In this document: positions 11,002 to 23,912 of the stretch, in pieces
Numbering within the stretch: position 1 is the first letter of the stretch
Layout of the letters: the number at the start of each line of letters is the position of its first letter
Source: Lentinula raphanica
Lineage: Eukaryota > Basidiomycota > Agaricomycetes > Agaricales > Omphalotaceae
Direction: 5' to 3'
DNA: 64,000 nucleotides
Assembly: GCA_027919835.1 (NCBI GenBank)
Contig: JANVFP010000013.1
Location: 1,178,001 to 1,242,000, forward strand
Program-made: the position numbers and the translations under genes
Notes under the pieces: model-generated
What the model was told of the DNA's origin: nothing
Database searches by the model: none
The model's input: only the letters and a program-made list of their open reading frames with translations

Positions 11002-11575
11002 ATGCTGATTCCCAAAGATAACCGTCGCACCATTTACGAGAACCTCTTCAAGGGTAGGTCAATTCGGTGGTTTTGGATCGTGATTGCGATTAGCAGAGGT
11101 TGACTTTGTTGCTTGCAGAGGGTGTAATGGTCGCGAAGAAGGACTTCAACGCCCCCAAACACGAGGAGCTTGAAGTACCTAACCTCCATGTCATCAAGGC
11201 GCTGCAGAGCTTGACGTCAAAGGGTCTCGTCAAGACCCAATTCTCCTGGCAATACTACTACTACACACTCACTCCCGAAGGTGTTGAATACCTAAGGGAA
11301 TGGTACGGTTGAATTCTTTCCATGAGCCAGATCCATCGTGCTTAAATTTTTTTCATTTCTACAGGCTCCATCTTCCCAACGAGATTGTTCCCGCTACGCA
11401 CAAAAAGGCTGCTCGTCCTCCGCGCCCTGCTGGTGTACGTCAAGGAGGCGAAGGTGCTTACCGTCCCCCTCGTCAAGACCGTGGAGATCGTGGCGAGTAC
11501 AGAAAGAAGGATGAAGGTGCGCCTGGTGAATTTAGGCCACAGTTCGGTGTCGGTCGGGGAGGTCCTAGGGAATAA
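11002..11575 (+). CDS. RPS10: 40S ribosomal protein eS10
   Basis: Structural protein of the small ribosomal subunit near the beak/mRNA entry. Exons 11002-11053, 11119-11302 and 11365-11575 join to 447 bp, 148 residues. The start [20 protein letters not shown] is the family N-terminus. The winged-helix core [22 protein letters not shown] follows, then [14 protein letters not shown]. The tail is rich in Arg and Gly ([19 protein letters not shown]) as expected. Its first intron falls in codon 18, close to the start, as is common in fungal ribosomal protein genes. Identification is certain. Confidence 0.97.
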
Positions 11576-12479
11576 ATGTTCTTACTGCATATTCGTTGTC
11601 GGGAATACCATCCTACCCTCGCACTACGGTCACTGCCGCATTACGATGCGTTATAGTTTATGATCATGCACTCTCTTCGGTATGTTCTATGTATGTCCTT
11701 GTTCTTAACATGATCAAGCTTGTAACCGATGCATGTTGAGTGTCGTGATCTCTTGGTCCTTCGAACAGACCTCAGTGTATGTACAACGTCGAATGATTGC
11801 TTGGTCGAGTTGCTACTTAGTACTTGGTGATAATTCGAAGGTTCTGATCCTTTGTCCCCTCCCTGCCATCCAAATGGAAAGTTCGAACAAATAACAGATT
11901 CACCTCGATGACCGCCATCTAAATCTTACAGATTGGTGGGATACGTGATAAGGAAGCGGGTTATTCAATCGAATGTCCAAATCTCGGAATATCGCAATAT
12001 GCAAGTACATAGTACAGTTATGTTACATGTACTATGAGCGGATCACTTTTACTACACCAGACTACACCCTCCTACATCTTGACAGTTAGCGAGGTGAGGT
12101 CATTCAAGGTTACCCTCGAGACCAAGCCAGGCCATAAGTTAAAGTAAGTTGACCTTGCCAATGTTGGCTTTATCTCATTGCCAAGGAAGTTTTGCTTACC
12201 TGGAGATGATCATAATGACGGTGAACTCTCGGACATTTGAGCTATCAATCCATAAGGATCGTATTATGTCTGGTACCCTAAAACCCGATAACAGGAATGC
12301 AAGATGATCATAGAGCTACAAAACGGTCCAGCATAAAAGTCTGTTTTAGTCAATTAAGTATTCAGAAATCAGCATCGATATAGCTACTAGGTCTCAGCAT
12401 GCTGCATGAGTATGTAAACGTGAGATGAGAAAAAAGATCCAACGACTTCGAGTAGTACTTAACGAAAAAGGAACCACCT
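11576..12479. other. intergenic between convergent genes
   Basis: About 900 bp between the convergent ends of eS10 and the four-finger gene. No coding signal, tRNA or repeat was recognised. A TACATGTA palindrome occurs near 12024-12031 within AT-rich DNA. Confidence 0.6.
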
Positions 12480-15400
12480 CTATTCACGAGATTTCCGAAC
12501 TTTCCGAACCACATCCCCCTCCAAAAGAACCTTTCCCTTCTCTCGAAGTGCCCCAACACACTTCACAACTTCAGCCGTGTCAAAGTCTTCATGTTTATCC
12601 ATAGGCATAGCCGCGTTAAGATATGCCACCAAAGCCGAAATCGAAAGCTCATCAGAAGAGCACGGAGAACAATCATACGTCGTCTGGAACAGATACGCAA
12701 TAGAATGCGAAACGAATTGTTTCCTACAAAGTCGGTTGGAACATAAGGATCAGAACGACCGTCTCACCAACAAAGACTTCGTGGAACATTGCTTACCTTC
12801 CCGCAGGCGAATCTAAATCCGCCAAGACACCTCTTCCGTTCCCGTTTTGGGGAGAAAGATCGGATGGATACGAGGAGGGCAACGCTCCATTCCCGTACGG
12901 CCCATGAGACCGAACCTGGGAAGGTCCTCGGTGGACTCGATGAGACTTCTCCCGGTATATTCTACCACCTTCATAAGCGTACGCATGAGCGCTGTCGCTC
13001 CTAGGCCGGGGATCCGTATATGTTTGCTCTCGCGGGTGTTGCGAGTACCGATAGGGACCTGGTCCCCCGTTGATAGCACCATGGTGATGGTGATATGGTT
13101 TTCCGTGCTGAGGATGGACAGGAATAAGGGAATGGCCTGGATCAGCTGGACGATTCTGATGATGGACGTCCGTACGAGAGCGAGGAGGTTGTATAACGTG
13201 AGGTGCGTCTCGAGGTGCGATAGGACGATGCATATTGGTCAATTGAGCTTGATTCGGAGGGCGAGCACCAGATGTTGAAGCTGAGGATTCGCCCTGAGGC
13301 TGACTCGTAGACAGACCTTGTTTACCGACCTATTGACAAATGAGCATCATGAAAAGACAATGTGAATGGAGAAACTACCAACCTCTTTTGGTCTATCGAA
13401 GTCGGCATCAGTGCCAGCTTTCCTGACCTTGTCTTCACTGCCGTCAGGGCGACTATCTCCATTACGATGTGCATCGCTACAGATAACATCAGGAGCAGCA
13501 GCATCAGACTCGACACTCTTCCCGCGTTGCTGCTGCGATTGTGTCCTACTCAAACCGGGACGTTCATATACGTCCGCGTCTTCCACGTACTCGGGACCTT
13601 GGTCCTCATCAACAGACGCCATCGACGCAACCGAAACAGATCTTCCCTCAGAAGCAGGAGACGCCGACGCAGACAGTCCACGATAATCAAATCTGGTGTT
13701 CATCCCGTCCTCATCATCGCTATGACCTTGATCAGATCCAGAGAAATAGTCCATTCCGTCCTCTTCCCCGCTGCGATGGGGATGAGGTGCTCGGAGTAGA
13801 CGTTTGTCCTCGGGATACATTCTGTGAGGATGTGACGGAGGATACGCAAAGTGACCCTGGGCATGATGGTGATGGGATGTCGATGGATGGCGAGAACGAG
13901 GAGGGTAAGGAGGAGCCTGGCCATAACGCTGAGGGTCATGAGCATAAACGGTCCGAACACTCGAACCGCCGCCCATAGCCCGTCTCTTCTTGATATCCTC
14001 GATCTCGGCTGCTTTCTGTGCTCGTCGTTGACTATCATCATGCACAGAGTCAGAAGTCTGGGGTTACGAAAAAGTACCAAACAATAACTCACTATCGTGC
14101 CAAACATTTCCCTCGATGTTGAAACCACGGATAGGCACAAAAACTCGAATCCTGTCTGAGCTGAACCCATTTCTCGCAAAGACTGCAGAATACTCTGTTT
14201 GGCTCTACATGCTTGATGAGCGTGTCTGCACGTAAAGTCGCCGCACGCTGCTCAGCGTTACGGCGCCGTGATTCATTTGCTGGGCCTGGAGGGAATATTC
14301 CAGCAGCAGGAGAGTACATGATGGTTTCGGATTGAGGCCCAGCGTCGATGCCAGAGGGCGTGGAGGGATCTGAAGGGTGGATTCTAGTTGAGTGTGCATT
14401 GGACGGTTGGAAAGATTTGCCGTTGGTATTGTTTGCTGCGACGGGGCTTTGGCCAGAAGGAGGATGGGAGAGATCGACAACTCGAATCTGGTTAGAGTCA
14501 AGATCGCTCTCTGCTTCTCCGTCTGCATCCGCGTCTGCATCTGGATCCCCATCAGCATCAACGTCGAGGTCTCCTTGCTGCTGCTGGGAGCTTTCTCTCT
14601 CCTTGCGTTCCGGCTTGACCCTCGACTCGTTTCTTCCTTGAGAATCTCGACTTGCAGTTGGAGATGCATCTCTACGCGGAGCAAGTTGGGAGTATGACTG
14701 AGGGTGATGCCGACGATACGGATCCGTATCACGATCACGAACGGGAGGAGATAAGGGACCAGACGGTGGCGGCCCTAGAGGAAGACGAGCAGGAATATGA
14801 AGGTGGGACCGCGGGGGAAAGTTATTAAAGGAACGAAGCACATGCTGTGGAGGGGAACCGCCACTGCCAGTGGACGGTGTGGGTCCATGATGAGAAACTC
14901 CTGCGGCGGCGGCTGCACGTTTGGCGCAGTCTCCACGATGGTTGAGCCACGTCTGTACAGCCTGCAGATGATCCTCTGAATTGATAGGGATCCAATGGTC
15001 ACAGACCGCACAAAGCACACGCTCGGCGTCAAACTTTCGAACATCCGGATCCTTCGTAAACAAAGAATTACGTTCGTCGAGAGCATAAGTGTTCTTGTTC
15101 GAGCTAGACACGTATAATAGACGCATGTTAGTTGACGAAACGTGTGGGCTGGGGAGAGCACTGACATTTTCTTGCTCAGACAACTCTTTCTGTGAGCATC
15201 CCATGGAATACTGCAATAAGTCGAATTGGGCCTTAGCCGGATCCACTTGTCGCAACTCGCACAGAGGACCCGATAAGCTTCGAACTTAGCAACGTATGGG
15301 TCTGCCCGAAGATAGGCAATTCGCTCTTCTTCTGTACGCTTGGCTCGGCGTCGTTTAGTAGGTGGATGAGACATCATCGAAGGGAATCTGGGGTCGTCGG

Positions 15401-16066
15401 ATTCTGGTTGGTAGTTGTCCATATGTGATGAGACTAGATTATGGATAGATCTCTGTTGGACCGAACGTGTCGGAGGAGAACGACGACCTGTGTTCTCTTG
15501 AGTCTGGCCGGCACTGCTAAAGATACTCAAATGAGGACGTTGGACAGCGCGAGAGTAAGTTAGCTTACCAAGACTCCCAATGTTGTTGCCACCGCTTGAT
15601 AGAAAGCTTGCCAGTCTCTTCGTCACGGAAGGCGACCTGCTTGTGACACGACGGGCAGTCTATACGGCCAGTTTCGTATTCACTTGGAGGAGCTGGAAAT
15701 GATGGAGGCGGCTCACGACTTGCACGAGGTGGGTCTCTAATTTCATCCTGCTCGTCAGCGTCGTCGTCTGCAGACCCGTTAGAGTCGTTGTCAAGGACGA
15801 CAGCGGTGACAGTGTTGGACTCGGAAGCGTCGTTGTCAGTAGGCGGAGTCTTGCGTTTGAGAGGAAGTCTACGTGAAGAAAGTCAACAAAGACGAACCAA
15901 GAATGGGTTAGAAAGGTTAGCTTGCATAGACGGAGAAGAGAGTTTGGCAGCTGGCTGCTCTTCGAGTTTGATGTGAGCCGTGGAAGTCGGTGAGTTGCTG
16001 TGACTGTGAAGGAGAGTTGAGAGAAGGTAGTAGTGGTCGAGGAAGAAGAAGTACGTACTGGGACAT
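12480..16066 (-). CDS. uncharacterised protein with four C2HC finger-like repeats
   Basis: I do not recognise a named family. Reading from ATG 16066 (M-S, then an intron with donor GTACGT) to TAG 12480-12482, the protein carries four copies of the pattern C-x2-C-x(19-21)-H-x3-C with a Trp three residues before the His. They are CPSC...RWQQHWESC, CASCDKWIRL...PWDAHRKSC, CAVCDHWIPI...TWLNHRGDC and CSLCEKWVQL...PWFQHRGKC. The spacing suggests one zinc ion per repeat. Repeat 1 is completed only when the intron after 15589 is removed, which confirms that join. Between and after the fingers lie disordered Ser/Pro, Asp/Ala and His-rich segments. The last exon gives a conserved-looking helical C-terminus ending GDVVRKVRKSRE. 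The join near 15870-15930 is uncertain. A nuclear or nucleic-acid-binding role is only a guess from the KRRRAKR basic run. Confidence 0.72.
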
Positions 16067-19000
16067 GTTGAGGATGAAGGAGAAACAAAAGAGATGGGGG
16101 AATGAGGAAGACTTGAGGAAGAGTATAAAAGGAATATGGTGAAATGAATCATTTGATGTTTGCAGAGTAATACCATATCCAGTGGCGTAAAGAAGAACAA
16201 GATAAAAAAATTTTGTAGAAACGGTAAAGAGCTTCCACTTCAACTCCCCATTTTTTTCCTCCTGATGTTGCTGGATTTTTCCCTCAAAAATAGGCTTTGC
16301 AGAAGACCCGAATAAGGAGTTTGATACAGAATCATCGACGGAAATAATATCTTGGAATGCGAGGCTTCCTCTTGACTCTCAATTTCTTCGTTAGTCTTCC
16401 ACGCCGCTACCTTGATGCAAAATAGCTTTTCCTAGCACTGAGCTTCCTCCGCAAGTAGCGCAAATGAATCGCTTATAGTACCAGCTCGGGGCTCGGAAAC
16501 CTAAAGGTAACAGAACATATACTAGACTTGCTTGGAAAAAAAAATATCTGGTTCAGCTATTAGATAATATCCACTTCTTTTAAACAAAACACCTACCAAA
16601 CAACCAAGATAATAGCCTCGCAATCGGGTATAGTGCCTCGACTGATGCCTCGGATCTCAGCGTGCATCCTTACCAAAAGGTCATCCCAGGCGGTGCAACT
16701 TGCATTCCCCGTGTCCCGAACGTTTCAACTCTGTCTTCCTTCCTTCAATCGGACAACTTTTGTCATCCTGTCGTCAAGCAGAAAAACCCAAAGCCTACTG
16801 TCCCCAAGGTCTCCACCATGGTGGAGGTAGAACGATATCAGCATAATCTTGAACTTTCGGAAAACAACATAAACTCAAATCCAAAAGTGCTTTCTTTGGA
16901 ATTGTCGTTACCCTTTCCAGCCCTTGCGGTCGCGAGGATCCTGTGTGAATTCAATGAGCAGTGACTGACTCAAATCAATCGATTTCGAAGCCACCAAGCA
17001 AAGCAAAAATTCTGTCACCTTGGGTTGTTTTGGTGAATCTACTCTGACAGTGATTGCGCCCCAATTCAGTTTTGTCGGTATCATGGGCCCATGGTCCATG
17101 GGAAGAAGGGGAAAAGAATGGCTGGGAAAAAACTTCGGTCCAGTTCGGAGATCAAAAAGATTCACCCGAGTTGGCCGATTCCCAAAATTAGGTATGTACT
17201 CTTGGAAAGATATAGTGGAAATCGTATACCAATGTAGCCGCCGCCACGAACAAATCCAGCTTGTAGTATTCATCATACTCCTCCTACAGTACATCGCTCC
17301 GAGGGATGATCGGTCAATCGCAACAAGGCGGAAGACAATGTGGTCCACTCTCTTTTTAATTCAGGTTGTCGATTTTGGGTTCACGCTGATCACTGAGTCA
17401 ATCCAAGTAAACATCAACTTGGCCTCCTGATATGTACTGAAATGAAGAGAAAAAGGTCATTGACACCTGTTGTTTTACAAGATCACTTGCATAAGGTAGT
17501 AGCTTCAACATAAGGGTATATCCGGTTAGTAGCCCAAAAACCCGTTATCCATCGACCTACACGTTTCATTTAAGCTCCTTCATTGAGCGAACAACGCTTG
17601 TCTTTACCAAAACTCATCCAACGGACTATAAGTATGAAGGTCCCCTCACTCTAAATCCTAGTCCGCAATGTCCTGTGGCAAATGAATTCTTCAATCCGGA
17701 AGCTTGTGACTGAATTTTGTTTTTATCGTCAGGTGGGTAAGAAAAATACTGGTGCAATGTATCACTGATGCCCATGAGCTTCTGCGAATAATGAGTAGCA
17801 TTGAGCTTCGGAACTGAGGAAAGCTAGGTCCGAGAACATGGGCCTCTCGTCCGACTTCCGACGACATATTGGACAGCGACAGACGGCGACTGCTTCTAGT
17901 CAAAGGACATGGAGTGGTTAACGTCCAACGTTTGAACGTTCAATTTTGCGACATCCAATGTTCATGATAGGGTCTATAACCCCCCTGGAATTGGACACTA
18001 GACTCTCCTAGGAGCGGAATCAGAGTTTCCAATCCAAGTTCTCGAAGAGAGTCATAAAGTCATATGCCAACCGACGGTGGATATTAAACCCAAGTCGAAG
18101 AAATCAGATTACCTGAATCAAGTCAAAACAACAGAAGTGGAAGGACATAAGACGCGCACAATTATTCAGTCATACTAGGCCACAAGTAGTAAACCCAACC
18201 TTATTTCCCGCCATTCCCTTCAAGCGCAAACATTTCTTGACATTGACCTGGCGTTTCCCCTTCCGAACGTGGTGGTAGGGATCCTGTCGAAACAGGTGAA
18301 GACAAAAAAAAATTCACGATTTTGCCCAATTTGTCCATTTCTGGGATATTCGAAGGGATCTTCTCGTCGTCGTCGGTCCAGTCCAGGGGGTGTGTGTCTT
18401 TCTTTTGATGAATAGATAACCATTTGCTTAATTTCTCCTCGGAAAGTGCTCCTCCGAAGTCATGCGGACTAATTAATGATACTGAAAGTGGCTCGACGAA
18501 GAGAAGGGCCCCTCATGGACACATATGTAGGTTGCGACGGGCGCGTGGCATTCCAACTTGAGTTCTACTCGACTCAAACACTTGATGTGGTATCAGATAG
18601 ACAATCATCATGTGGAGGCTCGTTGCACTTACCACTTACAAGGAACCAAGATTCTATCCTTCTTATTACACGATGGAATATTCGGGACATGCGCCTTGTA
18701 GTGTCATGCGCTAGTCAAAGAACAGCCTTACCTTGGTGGTGTGGAATGTTCACATCGATCTGCGCCCTAAATTCCTACAGTCGGGAATCAGAATCGAGAA
18801 ATAATAGCGTTTGTTTGTTTGGTTTGGTCAAAGTCAAACTGACCCCCCGGGTCCTCATGGTATCGTACTAGGAAGTTGTAGGCTTTCCTTGTTAATTGTT
18901 ATTGTAGTAATCTGCACTGGCACAAAGGTAGATAACGGTCAGCCATATGTAAGTAACAATCGAGTCGAATACAAAGAGAGAAAACACGCCCCCTACGACC

Positions 19001-21362
19001 AAAGCGAATCGAAGAAGTTTACCACTTACTGGTTTTTTACATATTCTCGACAGCACAAAGCATGACAAGCGGATCAGTTTTTAATAATGGAGATAAAGAA
19101 TTACTTTCGGGCAGGAACATCGCGGATGCCTAGCATGCTCGTCCACCCACTACATTCTACGTTTACCGTTTTCGTCTCACTTGCGTGCCAAAATCGGGCT
19201 AAGTTTTCCCCAAGATCCCACACGGCGAGGATCTGATGTGCGTAGCTGGCTGACGTCTATACTGTAAGTGGTGTTAGTGCCAGTGGAAGATCAGAGCAGT
19301 GTTTCATATTATACCACTCGAAACAGTAATTTGGCCAATAACAATGTTATTATTATTAACAAGAGACGACCGGTGTTGAGACTGCCTGAACACAAGCACA
19401 CGCCAGTTACTATACGGAAAATGCATTGGTGCGTATGATCGACCAGGAGCCGTGAAGAGTATCTTTTGAAAAAGACTCTCGCGAAGCTAATTGGTGGCTG
19501 AACGAAGTCGAGGGTTGTGTGTGTTCTCCATGTAGCGCGGCAATTCTTCACCACGTTTTCATTGCCATACTATAGGCGGGCAAGATAGCTATGCAGTCGT
19601 ATAAGACAATAGTCGAAAAAAAGAACAAAAATGATCTCCCTAGTATGATGAAGCGATGATTAAGCTGTTCAAGCTGTTCGCGTTCCACATCTGAGTCGCA
19701 TCGGGTCGCATCCAGACTATCATCACCGGTGATCATGAGATGAGTAGAGATATTCGTGTGGGGTGCTTTGTGATCATAATTTGGGAATTCAAAAAGTCAT
19801 TGGTCGCGACTGCTGTTCGCTTGAGATCCTAGAAGAAAAAAAGTCAGCCTTATCAGTTTTCAGAAGTTCAGGATAAAATTTTACTGCCAGAAAAGCCACA
19901 GGTACAATGTTGATAATCAAGAACCAAGTAGAAGGAGAAGAAGCGTCCTGAAACGTTCGAAATCGTTATTCACAAGGAGCCCATGGTCATAAACCCGACG
20001 ATTCGGGTTTGTACGTGTGATGTTCCAGTGTTCCAGGACTTTTCCTTAATCTTCCGAACCCAAATCCTAGTAGTAGTAAGATAGATCAGAAAGGTCCGAA
20101 CTCATATCGAATAATAGTAAACATCTTCGTGAACCTACTAATCCTAATGGCACGCCGATATGATGCTTTCTGCGGATTGTGAACGGGAAGAACACTACAC
20201 ATATAGGGATTTTACTCCAATCTTGGAAGGCATCCCGAATTCGTGTCAGAAAGAGGAACGTGTTGTGAATTAGCAGGAGAACAGAACTTACCCTTATTAG
20301 TCGTCACTTATCATACGTGTAGCCTAGAAGTTCGTCTAGATAGATCCAACACAAGAGCCCCAAACCTTTGGATAGTGCATGATATGGTATGAAGTAGCTC
20401 CTCTCGAGTCACCAAGATTAGGCAGAATCCAATGAATCTCTATCAATTCACATGCAGTCGACGTCGCTCGATGTTCATTGTCAAGTGTTAGGATTGGTCT
20501 GTTCTTTCCCCAAGAAGAGATATCACGCAGGACCTCATTCGAGTCGTCTGACCTCTCCGGATTCCTCTTTCGACTTGAATGATATCCTCCACGTCATCGA
20601 CATTCGCTGGCCTCAGTTCCAGAGCCGCCTTGGTGAGGGATTCTATGATGTTGTGGTGCCCGTTGCATATGATCCATGCCTGATATTAACGCATCGATAG
20701 CATTAGATGCGCTTGAATCAGTTAAGGCATTCTGATGCGATGGAGCCACATAACTAGCTCGAAAACAAGCGAGTTTCCGCGATACTTTCCGGCTGAGAAC
20801 ATAACGATCGTTAGGAACAGCCGTAGTGCTACTCTAGCACGACAAGGACCCGCCTGCATTGAATCATGAACCATCCTTTCCTGGCCTTACACTTTCCGGC
20901 GGGATCGCAATATGTAGTGCAATGGGTATCTAAAGTTTAGAACAAGTTAGAACGGACCAGGCGACTAACGACTAGCGCTCTTGTACAGGGTTACTTATCG
21001 TGGCTTCGTCCTACTAGCCTTGAGAAGAGCCTGGAGAGAAATATGGTCATCACCAGTGACCACAGTATTCTATCACTTTAAACATATGCTCTTACCGTTG
21101 AGGTCCTGACTCCCTGTGGTGATATAAGGTTCATGTGTACCCGCTTCTACGTCACTGGCATATAGCCCGCATCCACATAAATGAGCAGCGATTCATCGCG
21201 ACAGCACAAAGACCAAAACAAGAGATAGTCGGTGGAGTATTCGTTGGACAATGGAAGAGGAGGAAAGAAAGGTTTTGGTTATTACGCGACGCGCCGTAGT
21301 CAAGTGACCAAGAATGACGCTTCCAGCGCCAAAAATCCGGAATTTCTTAATAATTCGAATCA
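16067..21362. other. 5.3-kb region without a supportable gene
   Basis: Only short open frames (up to 136 codons, 17020-17430) occur. None carries a recognisable motif or a plausible intron-exon structure that extends it. I see no long terminal repeats, terminal inverted repeats, reverse-transcriptase or transposase motifs, tRNA or tandem repeats. The first few hundred bases must contain the promoter of the four-finger gene, and the last few hundred the promoter of the FBXO9-like gene. The rest could be a decayed element, non-coding RNA genes or simple spacer; the sequence alone does not say. Confidence 0.55.
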
Positions 21363-23279
21363 ATGCACAAACCTCCATCCGCAATCGTGAACGATGGCCA
21401 GAATGAGTCTGAAGAACTAAGGAGATTCAGAGAAGAGTGGAAGGCAGAGGTTAAGAGACGAAAGGAGGTGGCAGAGCATCGTACCGACTCCACGCAGGCC
21501 CACAGCTCGGAGTCTTCGGTTCGGTCAACTGTTACGTCCTTTAACGATCTCCCATCTCCTGGAACCAGCTCATCTGGGTACAAACCATCTCTTCCAGGCG
21601 TACCCTCTACTTCATCATCTCCATCTCCATCTTTCCATGTCACAACGGCTCCTACGTTATCTCAAGGTTCAAGCTCAGCGGTATCTATCTATCGCGAAGC
21701 TGTTCTCCATGAGCAACGAGGAGAGTTGGAGGAAGCTCTCCAGCTATATCGGGCTGCTTTTCGTCGGGAAGCAAAGGTTGACATACTCTACGAGCGCGAG
21801 GAAATGCTCGGAGCTATCATCGCTCAACAGATAGTAGCTTCTGCTTCCTCTCCAGAGAAGGCTGAACCCCTTGATCCTTTAATAACGCCCAAAGTTGTTC
21901 TTGCGGGAAACGGGTTTACGATGGAGGACCTATCCAAGAAATTAGAAAACACCCTTGCCGTTCAGAATATGAAATCCTCTGTTCCTCCTACGGAACACGG
22001 CGTCTTGGCTTCTAGGAGCTTGGGTTCTGTCTTACACAGTTTCCCCCAGGAGTTGGCTTTCGAGCCGGAGGATGAGGATGAACCTATTCCTTTCAGCCTT
22101 CTTCCAGACGAAATGATCATCCATATCCTGAAGATTCTCGATCCTAGCTCGCTTGAGAGGTTCGCCTCGGTGAACAGAAAGGCAAGGATAATAAGCTTGG
22201 ATTCATCGATCTGGAGGTAAATTCTTCTTTTCCCTATGTCCTGTCCAAAACTTTTCATACATTTCTTGACTAGAAAATTGGTGCAGGAAACGTACAAGCC
22301 GCCACAGATACCGCTCCTACCGGATGGTCCCAATTTTCTTGAATTACTTTCTGAACAATATCTTTACGACTATAGACGGCTTTACATCGAACATCCTCGA
22401 ATTAGACTCGACGGGGTTTACATCGCTGTCTGCCATTACATGTAGGTAACCTTCCACTATCTGATTAGCGTAGGATTCATGATTCATCATATCTTCCAGT
22501 CGTCCGGGACTGAGCGAAAATTCATGGGTTAACGTGAGTCTCATTGGTCGGCTTTTGATCTGAGGACTCAGGAGAGGCTCACGTCTTCGTCAGGTTACCC
22601 ACTTGATAACGTACCATCGCTATTTGTTAGTCTACTTCATTTTCTTGAGACTTTGAACACATTGACGATCACATAGGCGTTTCTTTCCCAACGGCCAAGT
22701 TATCTCGCTTCTGACTAACGAAGAACAACCGCCGGCGCATGTGATACCTTTGCTCAAGCCAACGTTACGAGGCCTGAAGGTAAGCGTTTGGTACGCAGTA
22801 GTTGAACACATCATACTCACCATCTTCAATGATTGAAGGGACTGTTTTTCGGCAACTGGCACCTCAGTGGTAACACCATCGTCCTCTCAAACCTAATTGA
22901 CGCATCCTCACACTCGCTGACTCACGTTGACTTTTCTTCTCCTGCTTCGGTGGCTGACCTCCTGAGACGTAGTAACATGCCCTCGGCCATGGATTCAGGT
23001 TTAGGCTTTTCAGAAAGCCCGCATGGTCATTATGCGCATCATTCCGGTCATGGGCATGGGCATGGACATGGACACTCTACTGATTCGTCAGGACCCACAA
23101 TTCGATACATCTTTACGATGAATCTGACCCTTCTCTCCCGTCCTTTGGGGCGTTGGAACAAGATGGATATTGCATCCTATGATTCAGTCAATTTGGAGAC
23201 TGGGGAAGCCTCTCCTGTGGCTCTCAAACACGAGCGACCGTTCTGGTTTTCCAAGGTCCGCTCGTACGCCTTGAGCTGA
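21363..23279 (+). CDS. F-box protein, FBXO9/Hrt3/Pof7 family
   Basis: Substrate receptor of an SCF ubiquitin ligase. Exons 21363-22216, 22274-22441, 22500-22533, 22594-22625, 22677-22779 and 22839-23279 join to 1632 bp, 543 residues. The N-terminal half has an acidic Ser-rich stretch and a helical YREAVLHEQRGELEEALQLY segment. This resembles the single TPR-like motif found before the F-box in this family. The F-box is LLPDEMIIHILKILDPSSLERF (near residue 245). The family-specific C-terminal region follows: RLDGVYIAVCHYI-RPGLSENSW, THLITYHRYLRFFPNGQV and KPTLRGLKGLFFGNW. An unusual His-rich insert (HGHGHGHGH) interrupts the C-terminal domain near 23020-23080. In yeast and animals the family acts in SCF-dependent turnover; the target here is unknown. 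Confidence 0.92.
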
Positions 23280-23912
23280 GCTGAGATGAACAGCTTCTCT
23301 CAGTCTGGAATTCTGTATTCGAATGTACTTGTAATTTCGAGGAGTAGTACAAGTGCAAGGCTAAAAGCACTTGAACTAAACACAACCAAATAGAGCCCTG
23401 GATTGGATTTAGACGCCGTTCGCGAAATATTTGAATTTTTTTTTTCGGTACGACCACTATCATGCCAGGACCAAGACTCCAGAATACGCGATACCATTTC
23501 GTTGAAAATTGTTCCCGACATTGACCAGGACAGCGTGTTGACAGGTGCCGGGATTATCTACGCCTTGCATTTTCATCTTCGTGGGCAAGGACGTTAAACT
23601 ACCCGGCGAGAGTGAAGAATCCTATGTTACTGTGTAACATGTTTGGACGTTCTTGCAGAGCGTCGACTTTATTATCTTTCATGGGGACGATGCTTTGATA
23701 GAACGGAACAGTTTGTACAGTGTACTCCAAATCTTGAATAAAACTTGCTTACATCAAACGACGCCGAGAAAGTTTCAGTGAGAAGATATGACGTTGATCT
23801 CGTATGCCTTTCTTAGTTATCCTCATCTTTAACTTCAACAAGCTTGTCACTGGTATCTTTCAAAGTTCTGTGCATCCTTTCGTTGACTAACAAGCCTCTG
23901 CATACACAGAAC
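23280..23912 (+). promoter_or_regulatory. intergenic and upstream region of sterol acyltransferase
   Basis: No gene is supported. It should contain the 3' end of the F-box transcript and the promoter and 5' UTR of the acyltransferase. A T-run lies at about 23437-23446. An open frame continues upstream of 23913, so a longer N-terminus beginning at 23844 cannot be excluded, but MSVNGQ is the more usual type of start. Confidence 0.4.

Noticed and set aside
12362..12559. Alternative C-terminus of the four-finger protein in another frame
   Set aside because: The spliced frame from the upstream exon continues to TAG 12480-12482 with a good helical sequence; the other frame only overlaps it.
13362..14738. 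Arg- or Ser-rich open frames opposite or out of frame with the four-finger gene
   Set aside because: They are frame shadows of low-complexity coding sequence.
17020..17430. 136-codon frame as a small gene
   Set aside because: No recognisable domain, and the opposite strand has an equally long frame over the same DNA, so openness alone is not evidence.
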